A stretch of DNA of 64,000 nucleotides. It comes from Chitinophagales bacterium (GTDB lineage: Bacteria > Bacteroidota > Bacteroidia > Chitinophagales > Saprospiraceae). The first letter of the stretch is position 1. Every line of letters begins with the position of its first letter. The stretch spans positions 62,001 through 126,000 of the forward strand of contig JAFLBP010000007.1 of assembly GCA_017303875.1 (NCBI GenBank). Reading direction: 5' to 3'. Below the pieces are notes generated by a model. It did not search any database and had not been told where the DNA came from. It was given only the letters and a program-made list of their open reading frames with translations. The translations under genes and the position numbers were made by a program. Shown piece by piece: positions 28,946-37,886 of the stretch.

Positions 28946-28990
28946 ATTCGTGCATTCGTGGCAACTTTTTGAAGCCACGAATGCACGAAT
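28946..28990. terminator. 17-bp perfect hairpin
   Basis: ATTCGTGCATTCGTGGC (28946-28962) pairs perfectly with 28974-28990 around an 11-base loop. There is no clear T-tract on either side. The same CGTGGC/GCCACGAATGC wording is in the terminator at 19.47 kb, which suggests a dispersed palindrome family. Confidence 0.5.
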
Positions 28991-29161
28991 GGGCGTTGCG
29001 CTGTTTATGTGGTGTAGGTGTTTTGGGGCAATCGGTGGTGCTACCTTATATTTGCGGGGAAGCCCCCGGCTATTCATATTTGACTGTGATGTGGTCGGGA
29101 GAGATTAGTCGTGGTAAAGTAAGAATCGGTGAGTAATCGTCAACTGAAGATTGAGGGTATG

Positions 29162-30025
29162 TTAATAGTATTCCTTTGTTAAACAATCATTTTGCTGATC
29201 AGATGGCTCAAAAATATATTTGACGATGTCGGGATAGGGCCAGTCACTTTTATCCTGATCCAACAACCATTGCCCATTTTGCCGGTATAATTTGATAAAC
29301 TGTTTTTGCCGAATGAACCGATCTTGAAGCAGTGAGTACATAGAAATGGAATCACGTTCATCCCATTGCAGGAAATCAATAGTGTTGTCGCCATTAATGT
29401 CCCAGAAACAGTTTTCGACGCGAGCGGTCCCCTGCATATTGGCCATACCACCGTCAAGTACCATCGGAGGGCAAATAGCTGTCAAGGTATTGTTCATCTG
29501 TTTGAATAGAATAATTTGTTTGTCAATCACCCTGTTTCCGCCTTGGTATTTATCTGCGCCAGCGGTAAGCAGGAAGGTGTCTCTGCCGAATTTAAAGTCC
29601 CATGCACCTAATATACGATAACTGATGTCGTCCCTGCCTAAGATGTCGCGAGTAGAAAAATGTAAGCCTTTGAGCGTTATGCTGTCTTCAATATTGCCCA
29701 TTGCCACACTTGACGGCGAGCTACACTTCATTGAAAGCCCAAATGCTTCATTTAGTTGAAATATATCCCAATATTGGGAGGAGTCTATGTCTGCTAAGGC
29801 ATATTCCTTTTTTAAGAATAATGGACATAGAGGATATTTGTTAAGTTGAATGGGGTATTTTATGTCATGGGCATCCAATACATGCGGCACTTGCTTGCGT
29901 TCGATGCAGCCTGTCATCAGTATTGCAATTCCTACAAGAAACAAGAAACGCCTGGAATTTATGATGATTTTAAAAGTGGCCTCACAGGACACGAGACGAC
30001 TTTTGGCACTAAATAGCTGTTCCAT
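29162..30025 (-). CDS. Hypothetical lipoprotein
   Basis: 287 residues. A lipoprotein signal (FLFLVGIAILMTGC) sits after a 26-residue leader, so the true start may be later, but no better ATG exists. The body has scattered aromatic-rich segments such as VENCFWDINGDNTIDFLQWDERDSISMYSLLQDRF, which looks like an EF-hand-like or dockerin-like calcium loop (DINGDNTID). No family is recognised. It overlaps the next gene upstream by 17 bases and lies in DNA that is visibly AT-richer than that before 28 kb. Confidence 0.7.
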   Translation of the reverse strand: MEQLFSAKSRLVSCEATFKIIINSRRFLFLVGIAILMTGCIERKQVPHVLDAHDIKYPIQLNKYPLCPLFLKKEYALADIDSSQYWDIFQLNEAFGLSMKCSSPSSVAMGNIEDSITLKGLHFSTRDILGRDDISYRILGAWDFKFGRDTFLLTAGADKYQGGNRVIDKQIILFKQMNNTLTAICPPMVLDGGMANMQGTARVENCFWDINGDNTIDFLQWDERDSISMYSLLQDRFIRQKQFIKLYRQNGQWLLDQDKSDWPYPDIVKYIFEPSDQQNDCLTKEYY

Positions 30026-30338
30026 AGCGGTGATTATAAATTACAGTGATTATTATTACTGCCACTTCATTCTTGTCGGGTAGTATCAGATTTAAGTTTT
30101 GCGTAAAATCCAGTGTAATGAAGGGTATTTCTTTGGGCGCAGACAGATGGCGTTTACCTGTACTTTTTGTTGTGATATCGGTAATAGCATAATAAATACC
30201 TCTTTCTGCTCCTTTACTTATGCGCACATCAGTTCCATTAATCCGATCCTGTTCCCTGTAAACGATCGTTGCCTTGTTGCAGGAAAGCTGAATCAGTATG
30301 GTACAGCATAGCGCGAGGTGCAAGCTATTGATTTTCAT
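30009..30338 (-). CDS. Hypothetical small lipoprotein
   Basis: About 109 residues from the third in-frame ATG, which gives the compact signal MKINSLHLALCCTILIQLSC with lipobox IQLSC. Earlier ATGs at 30350 and 30368 are possible. The rest (DITTKSTGKRHLSAPKEIPFITLDFTQNL) is not recognised. It overlaps the downstream lipoprotein gene and abuts the upstream one, so the three form a tight lipoprotein operon. Confidence 0.6.
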   Translation of the reverse strand: MKINSLHLALCCTILIQLSCNKATIVYREQDRINGTDVRISKGAERGIYYAITDITTKSTGKRHLSAPKEIPFITLDFTQNLNLILPDKNEVAVIIITVIYNHRYGTAI

Positions 30339-30358
30339 TATTGTATTCATTTTATGCT

Positions 30359-30757
30359 TTACATCCACCGCTCAAGCAAAATCTGGTAGTCTTCGCAGCG
30401 AAGCACCAACTGCCTGCCATTCGGGATGACCTCAAAATCCCTGTCTAATATCGGGTTCTCCTCTTTAAAAACAAAACGCACATAGCGCTTGCCATCTCTG
30501 CGAAAAGCGTTGATATTTACAATCCTACTATCTCTAAACTTATCAATATTCTGATAATAGGTACTTGGAAATCCACCCGAGAACTTCCCTTCTTTTTCTA
30601 ATACCACTATTACATTACTCACAAACTCCGGTAACTCAGCGCCCTGATGCAAAGGATCAATTCGCAGAATACCCCAGGTTCCGACGACGGCGCTACGCTC
30701 GTCATAGCAACCCATTAAACAGATTGTGCAAAGACACAAAATTGCAAGTTGTTTCAT
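30359..30757 (-). CDS. Hypothetical lipoprotein
   Basis: 132 residues with lipobox CLMGC (anchor Cys17). The mature part starts DERSAVVGTWGILRIDP, which resembles the opening of lipocalin-like proteins (VGTW), and contains beta-strand segments (RYVRFVFKEENPI, RQLVLRCEDYQILLERW). A lipocalin-like fold is a guess. First gene of the three-lipoprotein group. Confidence 0.65.
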   Translation of the reverse strand: MKQLAILCLCTICLMGCYDERSAVVGTWGILRIDPLHQGAELPEFVSNVIVVLEKEGKFSGGFPSTYYQNIDKFRDSRIVNINAFRRDGKRYVRFVFKEENPILDRDFEVIPNGRQLVLRCEDYQILLERWM

Positions 30758-30835
30758 TATTATTTTGCGTTGGTTACTTTTTTTGAAGGGAGTTTAGAAT
30801 GTTTAGCGCGCGGAGTGGGTATAAAAATTTTACAA

Positions 30836-33703
30836 TTATTTACTGATAAATATTTTCACACTTCCTGTCTGATAGCTATTCCATATATCTACAAAATACA
30901 ATCCTGTTTGAAATGGCCCTTTTATTTTTATTCCATCTTCAGCTGTTTCAGCATGAAAGTTAATCGATCTGCCAGTTATATCAGTAATTTTTACATTGCT
31001 TGGTAGCGAATGCCATCCATTTAATTGAATGGTAAAATCTCCATTGCTTGGATTGGGATAAATGGAAACAGCACTGTGCTTGTCTGCAATGATTGGTCCA
31101 TTGGTTGCATTCAGAGTTTCGTCATATCTGTATTTGATCAGATGCAGCACATTCGCGCCGACAGCGTCGAAAAGATGAAGGCTGCTATGCAAAGGTTCCT
31201 CTCTGGTACCGCCCCAATAAATATGCCCGTCTTTTGTATCAAGGCCAACGGTGCGAAGGCCAAAGCCCCATGCGTTTGACTGCGTTTGGGGATAGAAGGA
31301 GTTATAGGTGGCACATTCGGGGCATGAAATATCAGATAACTTATCGCCGTAGTAGTTAAAAAAAGAGGCCTCGTAAATCCAACCCGGTATAACAAAATGA
31401 TCGTTTTGTAACAAGATAAACCACGGAATATCAATTAATTTATGGTGTGTTTTTTCGCCTGATGAATTTAGGTGTATTAAAGCGTTGTCGGTGAAAACAA
31501 GAGTTTTATCTTGAAAATAATGTAGTTTTTTGCCTGTTTCACCAAATTCAAGCGCAAAACTCCATAATTCGGTTCCGTTTGATGGGTTAAACTTACTAAC
31601 CTGATTTTCCGTTAAAACGTATAAATCATCTTTTAGGAGCATTTCTTTTGAGCTGCCCCCGCCCGTGAGCGAAGAAGTCCATAAAATTTCCCCATCGGCA
31701 TCCAGTTTCCAGATTTTATCATTTGGCCAGCAAGAATTTTTTCGGAAACTGACAAAGACCTCCTCATTCGGAGAAACACTCATACTCACCAGGCTAAATT
31801 CATTACAATCCGTTGTCAGAGTATCGAGATTTTTGCTCCATAAAATTTCCCCTTCCGTATTGACTTTCATTATTTTCATGTAGGGATGGTCTCTGAGGGC
31901 AATGAAATAATTATTTTGGTTTGAAACGATCAGATTCTCGGCATTTGCGAAAGAGGATTGTGGAGCAGTGATTGACTTTTCCCAATGCAGCAATCCATCT
32001 GTTGTATACCTTACCAGTACCGTATTCGTATTTTGTTTATTGATCAAAAAAACAGGAGATTGCTCCTGATCAATTACGCCAAGTTCAGGTGGCCAACGCT
32101 CATCATGTGTGTCTTCGTCCAGTATATTATACCACTGCAAGTCTCCCGATGCATTGTATTTTAAAAGTACAAAGTCAAAGAGATCGATGTAGCCCCCCTG
32201 GTTGAATTTCGTGAACCCTAAATTTCGGTACCCTGCAAAATAGACATTGCCTGAATTATCGGCTTTTACCCATCGTCCGCTAAACAAGCCTTTCCCACGG
32301 CCGCCTTTGTAGAACCGATTCAATACTTCTCCGGTTAGTATATCCCATTTTTGTACGGATATATCAACGTGAAAATCATAAAAAGGCATTTCAGGTCGCT
32401 CGAACCGTCGGTGCATACCGACTGAATAAATACTTTGAGAAGCAGGGTCTAATACCAATCGTCGAAACTCGTCTTCCGCCTCGGTAGTGCCCGCACTTTT
32501 TATGGTCAGGAGCTCATTGCCTTGCGCATCATACTTAAGAATGACCCCGTCGTGGTACCATGATGATGTTTCATAGAACCCGGATATATAAATATTGCCA
32601 TATGGGTCAGTTATCATGTCGGTGGCAGCATCATTCTGCCCATTACCATCTTTGCGTTTTGACCATAATACGGCACCGTTCGTCAAATTGAAAGCAGCTG
32701 TGATAATATCGGTTTGTCCGGAATCGTAGCCTTGGCCGGTAGCCACAATTTTATTATTGGATACACTGATTTTTGTCAAAAAATCACTCCATCCGAATCC
32801 GCCATCAAAGGTAGCTTCCCACAGCAAACTGTTGCCGCCGTTGAAACGCGATAACACAAAATCGTATTCAGGAGATGTTTGCGCAGTGGCCGAATAGCCC
32901 AAAACAAAGGAGCCATTAATAAAGCTCAATCCGCTACCGTAAATAAGTTTATTATCAGATACGCCCATCGCCTGACTGATCCAGGTCAGTGAGCCATCTG
33001 TTTGCGAAAAGCGGAAGGCAAATAATCGATTATAGGATTTGATTACACCAATAGCAAGATCTGAATCTCCTTTATCCAGTAGAATGTCCTGGATTTCATA
33101 ATATTCTGTCTTGGTAAAATCAGCATAGAATTTGCTCCATATGAGGCTGCCATCAGGGGAAAATTTTAGAATATGTGATTCTGAATAACCATTGAATGGA
33201 ACAGTAACACCTAAATATATATATCCGAATGCATCAATACGCAAAGCCATAGGCCTGGCATAATCTACCGGAACGGGTATGTCCCACAAAATCTGACCAT
33301 TGGATTTATAACAGGTTAATTTAGGTTTTGTATCAAGGCCGCCATTTCCGTATGCTAAATAAGAACCCGTTATAATTGTATTTCCGGATAATGTATCCGC
33401 TGCCACAATAATATCATGTTCAGCCATTGTTGAAACGGATCCGGTATCCTGGGTACTCCAGGTTATGCCAAGCTTATTGTCCAAATCATATAGCGTTAAA
33501 GCCCGTTCGTTATATGTTTCCTCAGTGGTTGCCGCTATAAATAGTCGTCCTTTTTTATGAGCTGCTACATCCCAAAAAACTGATCTTGACCCAAATGAAT
33601 AGTCGGTAAACTCCCTTTGCCAAATTTTTTGTGCATAAAGCGTAGGGCATACAGTGATCCAAAAAGCGATGACAAAAAATAGTGCCTGAAAAAGGTGTTT
33701 CAT
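30836..33703 (-). CDS. Secreted beta-propeller protein with T9SS type A sorting domain
   Basis: 955 residues. A signal peptide ends near residue 24 (TLYAQ). The body is a long series of PQQ/SBBP-like propeller blades, with repeated phrases such as GSLIWSKFYADFT, GAVLWSKRKDG, GEILWSKNLDT, GEILWTSSLTGG and GTELWSFALEF. The end is a type A sorting domain (SIYPNPSNGDFTIQLNG, then ITDITGRSI, ending SVKIFISK). It is likely cell-surface or released; the ligand is unknown. AT-rich compared with secreted proteins before 28 kb. Confidence 0.88.
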   Translation of the reverse strand: MKHLFQALFFVIAFWITVCPTLYAQKIWQREFTDYSFGSRSVFWDVAAHKKGRLFIAATTEETYNERALTLYDLDNKLGITWSTQDTGSVSTMAEHDIIVAADTLSGNTIITGSYLAYGNGGLDTKPKLTCYKSNGQILWDIPVPVDYARPMALRIDAFGYIYLGVTVPFNGYSESHILKFSPDGSLIWSKFYADFTKTEYYEIQDILLDKGDSDLAIGVIKSYNRLFAFRFSQTDGSLTWISQAMGVSDNKLIYGSGLSFINGSFVLGYSATAQTSPEYDFVLSRFNGGNSLLWEATFDGGFGWSDFLTKISVSNNKIVATGQGYDSGQTDIITAAFNLTNGAVLWSKRKDGNGQNDAATDMITDPYGNIYISGFYETSSWYHDGVILKYDAQGNELLTIKSAGTTEAEDEFRRLVLDPASQSIYSVGMHRRFERPEMPFYDFHVDISVQKWDILTGEVLNRFYKGGRGKGLFSGRWVKADNSGNVYFAGYRNLGFTKFNQGGYIDLFDFVLLKYNASGDLQWYNILDEDTHDERWPPELGVIDQEQSPVFLINKQNTNTVLVRYTTDGLLHWEKSITAPQSSFANAENLIVSNQNNYFIALRDHPYMKIMKVNTEGEILWSKNLDTLTTDCNEFSLVSMSVSPNEEVFVSFRKNSCWPNDKIWKLDADGEILWTSSLTGGGSSKEMLLKDDLYVLTENQVSKFNPSNGTELWSFALEFGETGKKLHYFQDKTLVFTDNALIHLNSSGEKTHHKLIDIPWFILLQNDHFVIPGWIYEASFFNYYGDKLSDISCPECATYNSFYPQTQSNAWGFGLRTVGLDTKDGHIYWGGTREEPLHSSLHLFDAVGANVLHLIKYRYDETLNATNGPIIADKHSAVSIYPNPSNGDFTIQLNGWHSLPSNVKITDITGRSINFHAETAEDGIKIKGPFQTGLYFVDIWNSYQTGSVKIFISK

Positions 33704-34082
33704 TGATAAAACTTCATTTTATAGATGTTTGGTAGGCTTTACTACAACCTCATCCAACAAGTGCTAAGCGGTGAATACCGATAAATTTACCCAGCGGGAC
33801 AGTAATACTTTTTTAGTATGTATCAAATGAGGTTGGTATTTGCAAAGATAGGGCAAAGTTGTAATTATTGCACTCTAATGGGAATATTTAGCCTCTCTAA
33901 TACATCATTGGAAACTACTAAAATGCTGATTATCAACTACCCTGCGATAGGCTGCGCGCCCGCCAGGTACGACACATGTTTTTGTGTACAGGAGACAAGT
34001 TGCCGGTCGTAGCTCTCTTTAAAAAAAAATATACTAAAGCTCCATAATATGACAGTCTCATGCCTCAATAGGTTCGTAATAT
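33704..34082. other. Intergenic region, no supported gene
   Basis: About 380 AT-rich bases upstream of the propeller gene and downstream of the Rhs-linked array. A 64-codon plus-strand reading frame here has no recognisable domain or start signal, and I do not call it. No strong hairpin is seen. Confidence 0.5.
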
Positions 34083-34655
34083 TCATTTATTGATTCGAAC
34101 GCTTTGTATCGTCTTCATAAACACCTCTTGCTTACACAAAAAATCGCTGGAGTCGCTCATTTCAATTACAATGCTGCATTCGGCATCATGTAAATCAAAT
34201 ACATAGCTTTGGTAAGACAAATTGCCTCTGGAAATCTGTGTGTAAGCGCCTTCCCCATAAACAGTTGTGAGCCATTGAGACGCATCAAGGTGGTATTGAG
34301 GATATAACATTTCCATTGCCTTTCTTTCCCCAGCACAAATTTTCGCCGTATCCAGTTTAGAGTAGGCAGGCCCATCCTCGATGAATTTTAGCGATAAGGA
34401 ACGCAAATGCCCCTTGTACTTGATAGCATCGTGGTTATCAAACAAAACTGACCTTAAATCCGGATCAGTCACCAGCGTGCTATCAACATTGAAGCAAATT
34501 TCTATCGGAAAATCAGGGTCATTGATTCGATAGACCTCCGAACGAATCGGCTGCGTGCAGGCGGCGTCTTTTCCCTTGCAGGCAAGGAGGCAGGCAAGCA
34601 GCAGTGCTGCGCTTGTTAATGCCGCTGTTTTTTTTATTGTCTTATTCCGGTACAT
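34083..34655 (-). CDS. Putative immunity lipoprotein, mosaic copy A
   Basis: 190 residues. Lipobox LLAC; the signal MYRNKTIKKTAALTSAALLLAC is nearly identical in DNA to that of copy B at 41.8-42.3 kb. The middle (DPDFPIEICFNVDSTLVTDPD) and C-terminus (SSDFLCKQEVFMKTIQSVRINK) match copy C at 43.4-44.0 kb. So A is a hybrid of B-like 5' and C-like 3' parts. It follows a short scar ORF holding the last codons of a tip-4-like toxin, which suggests it was once the immunity gene of that toxin. No full toxin is adjacent now, so it is an orphan. Confidence 0.7.
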   Translation of the reverse strand: MYRNKTIKKTAALTSAALLLACLLACKGKDAACTQPIRSEVYRINDPDFPIEICFNVDSTLVTDPDLRSVLFDNHDAIKYKGHLRSLSLKFIEDGPAYSKLDTAKICAGERKAMEMLYPQYHLDASQWLTTVYGEGAYTQISRGNLSYQSYVFDLHDAECSIVIEMSDSSDFLCKQEVFMKTIQSVRINK

Positions 34656-34746
34656 AATTAGCTTTTGGCATGTGGTTGGGTGCCGGCGTCTGGGTGCAGG
34701 AGCATGTTAAGCTGATGAGCAACAGACAGATAATTAATCTTTTCAT
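34642..34746 (-). pseudogene. 34-codon chimeric scar: lipoprotein signal joined to toxin tip 3' end
   Basis: The reading frame starts MKRLIICLLLISLTCSC, a lipoprotein-like signal, and ends in HMPKANYVPE. The last 10 residues match the end of tip 4 at 42.3 kb (HIPKANYVPE), in DNA as well as protein. The stop overlaps the start of immunity copy A exactly as tip 4 overlaps copy B. It is best read as a deletion junction, not a gene with a job. Confidence 0.65.
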
Positions 34747-34784
34747 TTGTACATTTTTTTGTTCGGTAGTGGTGTGATCAATGA

Positions 34785-35414
34785 CTATTCATACTCTCTG
34801 TCAACAACTCGATAAATAATCTTTTTGAATTTACTGGTATCCAATTCAGGCGGCAGCTTGTTGAAAACAAACTCCCGAAGTATCGGCTCATCGGCCTCTT
34901 CATTTTTATACGTGGCATCACTAATAAGATAAACATAAAGTTCTGCATAGATACCCTCATAAAATTCCGTAAATGAGATACGGAATACTGGAATTTTCTT
35001 GTTACGAATCGTAATTGTACTTTCAGGAAAACGCACCGGGTAAGAATTTCCATGGTGTATAAGATCGTCAGCATACCCGAAATACTCCCATTTGCCATTG
35101 GGAACACCTTTTTTAAAGGTGCGTACTGCTCCCGGTCTAAATCCATAACAAACTTGTCCGGTAACAGGTCTGTTTTTGTGAAAATACAAGTGATTTTTGT
35201 AGGTTAACTTTTTGCTATCAATGCAGGTGGATTTAATTAAAGATTTTTCGCTCTGCTGGCACGAAGTTTTACTTCCAGCCAGCATACCATCGCGTTTTAC
35301 CGCGCTGCGCTCATGAACACTTACCGTGTCCCTCCACGATATAACATCCTGGGGCCGGGCCAATACCCGGCCTAAAACCAATAATAAAAGCAGAAAAAGG
35401 TGTTTTTTTGTCAT
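34785..35414 (-). CDS. Exported MORN/YwqK-like protein, probable orphan immunity
   Basis: 209 residues. A signal peptide ends near residue 20 (VLARPQ). Residues about 75-110 read NRPVTGQVCYGFRPGAVRTFKKGVPNGKWEYFGY, the MORN-type repeat seen in YwqK-family antitoxins. YwqK is a known partner of LXG and related toxins, so an immunity role is plausible here. The first 45 residues (ISWRDTVSVHERSA) match the frameshifted remnant before tip 1, indicating exchange of 5' ends between cassettes. Confidence 0.65.
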   Translation of the reverse strand: MTKKHLFLLLLLVLGRVLARPQDVISWRDTVSVHERSAVKRDGMLAGSKTSCQQSEKSLIKSTCIDSKKLTYKNHLYFHKNRPVTGQVCYGFRPGAVRTFKKGVPNGKWEYFGYADDLIHHGNSYPVRFPESTITIRNKKIPVFRISFTEFYEGIYAELYVYLISDATYKNEEADEPILREFVFNKLPPELDTSKFKKIIYRVVDREYE

Positions 35415-35451
35415 GGTGTGTGGTTGGTGGTGTGGTGAACGATGTACTTAT

Positions 35452-36228
35452 TTATCTTACCTTTTCCAGAACCCTGCCATAAGGCTGTAAATCCAGCCAA
35501 AATTCATGTTCGGGAGCCAGCAATTTGTTATAAAAATAGATACTATCCTGAATATTGATAACATGTATTCGAAATTCGGTCAAGTAGAGTATGTATCCTT
35601 CTTCTGAAGGAACTGCCCGATACTTTTCTTCCAAAAGCCTGCCCGTGAGACTGATTGAATCAGGATAGGAATAGTTAACACCCTTGATCTTGTCACTAGA
35701 AAAAGATGCTTCATAGCCTCTGTAACTTTCGATAAGGGGTAAAACAACCTTTAGCGTATCTCCAGGCTGATACTTATTGTAATTGTGTAAAGCTGCCCAA
35801 TTAGCTTTAGTTTCCGCTTCAATTTTTTTAACCAGCATAGGAAAATAATATCTATTATAGTCTGCTTCACAGCGTTGCAGGATAGAATCCTCCGTAACTG
35901 ATTCATTGTTTAAATAATTTTGAAAGGAAAACATGAAATAACGAGGCATTATATACACTCCCATTCCTTTACTTCGCAGATGGGCCTCTATCTCCTGCTT
36001 GGTTGAATCATTTTTAAATAAAGTTTCATTTAATATCGGATAAATCATTTCCCGTGAAAAGTGCATAACGGAATCCTCAGGGAGCGTTTTGAACTGAGCC
36101 GACAAATCAGGGCCAATCTCCTGCTCCATCATTCTGAAATATTTGTCGAAATTATCTTCCTGCGTACAAGAAGACTGAAAAAACAGGAAAAATATTATAA
36201 CAAGTTGGGATGAAAATTTTGTTATCAT
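35452..36228 (-). CDS. Putative immunity lipoprotein for tip 1
   Basis: 258 residues with lipobox FQSSC (anchor Cys21). The mature part is mixed helix and strand, not recognised. Its ATG overlaps the TGA of tip 1 (ATGA), the tight arrangement expected of a toxin-immunity pair. A membrane-anchored site outside the cytoplasm suggests it guards against a toxin acting there. No homologue elsewhere in the window. Confidence 0.65.
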   Translation of the reverse strand: MITKFSSQLVIIFFLFFQSSCTQEDNFDKYFRMMEQEIGPDLSAQFKTLPEDSVMHFSREMIYPILNETLFKNDSTKQEIEAHLRSKGMGVYIMPRYFMFSFQNYLNNESVTEDSILQRCEADYNRYYFPMLVKKIEAETKANWAALHNYNKYQPGDTLKVVLPLIESYRGYEASFSSDKIKGVNYSYPDSISLTGRLLEEKYRAVPSEEGYILYLTEFRIHVINIQDSIYFYNKLLAPEHEFWLDLQPYGRVLEKVR

Positions 36229-37616
36229 GGCGTATGATTAATTTTATATTTACGAATATTTGTAGCCTTATCTGAGGCTTCCATATGTGCCTCTTCTCCA
36301 GCATCCATTCCCTCTGGATTGAATTTCTTGTATTCCTGAGGATCAAACAACTTAATCCAATTCCAGGTCGCTGTAACAAGAGCAATGCGCACATTCATTT
36401 TAATTGCCATCGGAATGTCTCCGCCGCCACCCAGCCCACGTCTATCAACCCAATCATTAGAAAAGTTAGTATCACCGAACCCTGGGTGGCTATGGATAAT
36501 GGTTGAGCGCTTCCAATCATACCAGCGCTCCAAATCTTTGCCATCAACAAATAGTTTAGAGCCATTAATATCAATAGCACCTCCACCTACGCCATGCGAA
36601 TATGCTTTATCTGTATGTCCTTGCATGAAGACCTCGAAATTATTACCTTTTTCATCAGTAAAGGTGCGAGTAAATAGTTGCATAGAATATTCCTTTCTTT
36701 GGTCTTCATCGTTTATTTTCGGTTGAATCTTACGCGCCCAATTTACTAATAACATTTCTTCATTTTCAGGAGTAGCAGTATATGCAGTTTGAGACCGCTC
36801 TATCAACCATGAATGATCATTCTGAGGTTTAGATAAATTAACTTTGGCAATCTCAAATATTTGATAATCGGCAATTACTCTTAACTCTTTAGAAGCTCCC
36901 GACTTTCCTAAATATCTTCCATCAGCAGCATAATAATACTCCAACCCATCCATATCTACGCCGGATATAGGACTATTACTCGCAAACTGATACGGCGTCA
37001 GCTCCGCATACTGCCGCGTCAGCGGATCCACGCTCAAAAACCTTGCCAGGCGGGTGTCATAAATCCGGAAGCCGTAGTCTTGTTTGTTCCATTCGTCGTC
37101 GTCTTCCTTGCCATTATACCCAAAGCGATACCGCGCCGGGTCATTGAGCGCGCTGCTGCTCCATTTGGGCATATTCTGGCCGAAGGCGTAGTAGTTTTGT
37201 ACGGCGTACACATCGGGCAGGAAGTACTGCGGGGTGTAGGTGGCGTTGATGGTGGTATCCTGGGCCATTTTGCGGTCGGTCACTACGGCCAGTACATTGC
37301 CGAGGTGGTTGTTCAGTTCGTAGTGGCGGTTGCCTTTGATGCGGTAGTGGTGGCGGTTCCAGAGGCTGGCGGCGGCGCTGTCGCGGTTGAGCAGCAGCTC
37401 GCCGAGGCGGGCCGTGCCGTACAGGTATACCTGGAGCAGCTTTTCGGTGCTGGTGGAGCGGTCGTATATGGCCATGATGTTGCCCTGCGCATCGCGGACG
37501 TACCATTGCAGCGCGGTCGTGCTGCCGTTGAAATAGGATTTGATGACGCGCTGGCCCTGGGCATCGTAGCGGAATTGCAGCGACTTGCCAGCGGGCAGGC
37601 TGACGGAGGTAATCAT
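36225..37616 (-). CDS. Truncated Rhs toxin tip 1, JAB-like C-terminus
   Basis: 463 residues. The N-terminal 250 are the end of an Rhs core: FRYDAQGQRVIKSYFNG, GNIMAIYD, and the Rhs-associated core YGFRIYDTRLARFLSVDPLTRQY and YQFASNSPISGVDMDGLE. The unique tip has HSHPGFGDTNFSNDW, close to a JAMM zinc site (HxHPx7SxxD), as in JAB-like toxins. A full Rhs protein would be over 1000 residues, so the shell is missing and there is no signal peptide. An in-frame stop lies just before the ATG. Tip DNA is AT-rich, core DNA GC-rich. Immunity gene overlaps the stop. Confidence 0.75.
   Translation of the reverse strand: MITSVSLPAGKSLQFRYDAQGQRVIKSYFNGSTTALQWYVRDAQGNIMAIYDRSTSTEKLLQVYLYGTARLGELLLNRDSAAASLWNRHHYRIKGNRHYELNNHLGNVLAVVTDRKMAQDTTINATYTPQYFLPDVYAVQNYYAFGQNMPKWSSSALNDPARYRFGYNGKEDDDEWNKQDYGFRIYDTRLARFLSVDPLTRQYAELTPYQFASNSPISGVDMDGLEYYYAADGRYLGKSGASKELRVIADYQIFEIAKVNLSKPQNDHSWLIERSQTAYTATPENEEMLLVNWARKIQPKINDEDQRKEYSMQLFTRTFTDEKGNNFEVFMQGHTDKAYSHGVGGGAIDINGSKLFVDGKDLERWYDWKRSTIIHSHPGFGDTNFSNDWVDRRGLGGGGDIPMAIKMNVRIALVTATWNWIKLFDPQEYKKFNPEGMDAGEEAHMEASDKATNIRKYKINHTP
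37011..37485 (-). repeat. Rhs core repeat, copy 1
   Basis: A GC-rich segment, nearly identical to 39233-39704, covering the Rhs-associated core from NIMAIYDRSTSTEK to LSVDPLTRQY. The part nearest the tip (37011-37345) is also shared with 41395-41730 and 43077-43396. It forms the probable recombination substrate. Confidence 0.85.
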
Positions 37617-37623
37617 CTGTAAA

Positions 37624-37773
37624 ATACTACCGTTGTAAAATGATTATTACTTGCCCCGCTCGCGCTGCGCTGATGCACACTCACCGTGTCGCTCCACGAC
37701 ATGGCCGCCTGGGCACGGGCCGACACCTGGCCCAAAACCCATAAAAAAAGCAGAAAAAGGTGTTTTTTGTCAT
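37624..37773 (-). pseudogene. Frameshifted 5' remnant of an exported-protein gene
   Basis: From the ATG at 37773 the sequence matches the first 45 codons of the MORN/YwqK-like gene at 35414, but a run of six A instead of seven shifts the frame. With one base added it reads MTKKHLFLLFLWVLGQVSA, then SWSDTVSVHQRSA. It ends at a TGA that overlaps the ATG of tip 1. It could be the leader of the parent Rhs protein or of an immunity gene. Confidence 0.6.
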
Positions 37774-37886
37774 GGTGGTGTGTGGTTGGTGGTGATTTAT
37801 TGCCTGGGTGTGGGTGGCGTGTGTATGAGATGCGGACTCAGTTTTCTCATAGATCGGCTGGTTTTTTATCAAAACTTTACATGGCT

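Larger units (their letters stand above)
28724..29161. other. Intergenic region with palindromic motif and hairpin
   Basis: 438 bases without a supported gene. It holds the TGGGTACC palindrome (28818-28828), a very AT-rich stretch (28850-28925) likely to act as promoter or spacer DNA, and a 17-bp hairpin (28946-28990). Confidence 0.5.

Noticed and set aside
33818..34012. 64-codon frame in the gap next to the array
   Set aside because: No ribosome-binding or promoter signal, no domain, Cys-rich by chance; nothing supports translation.
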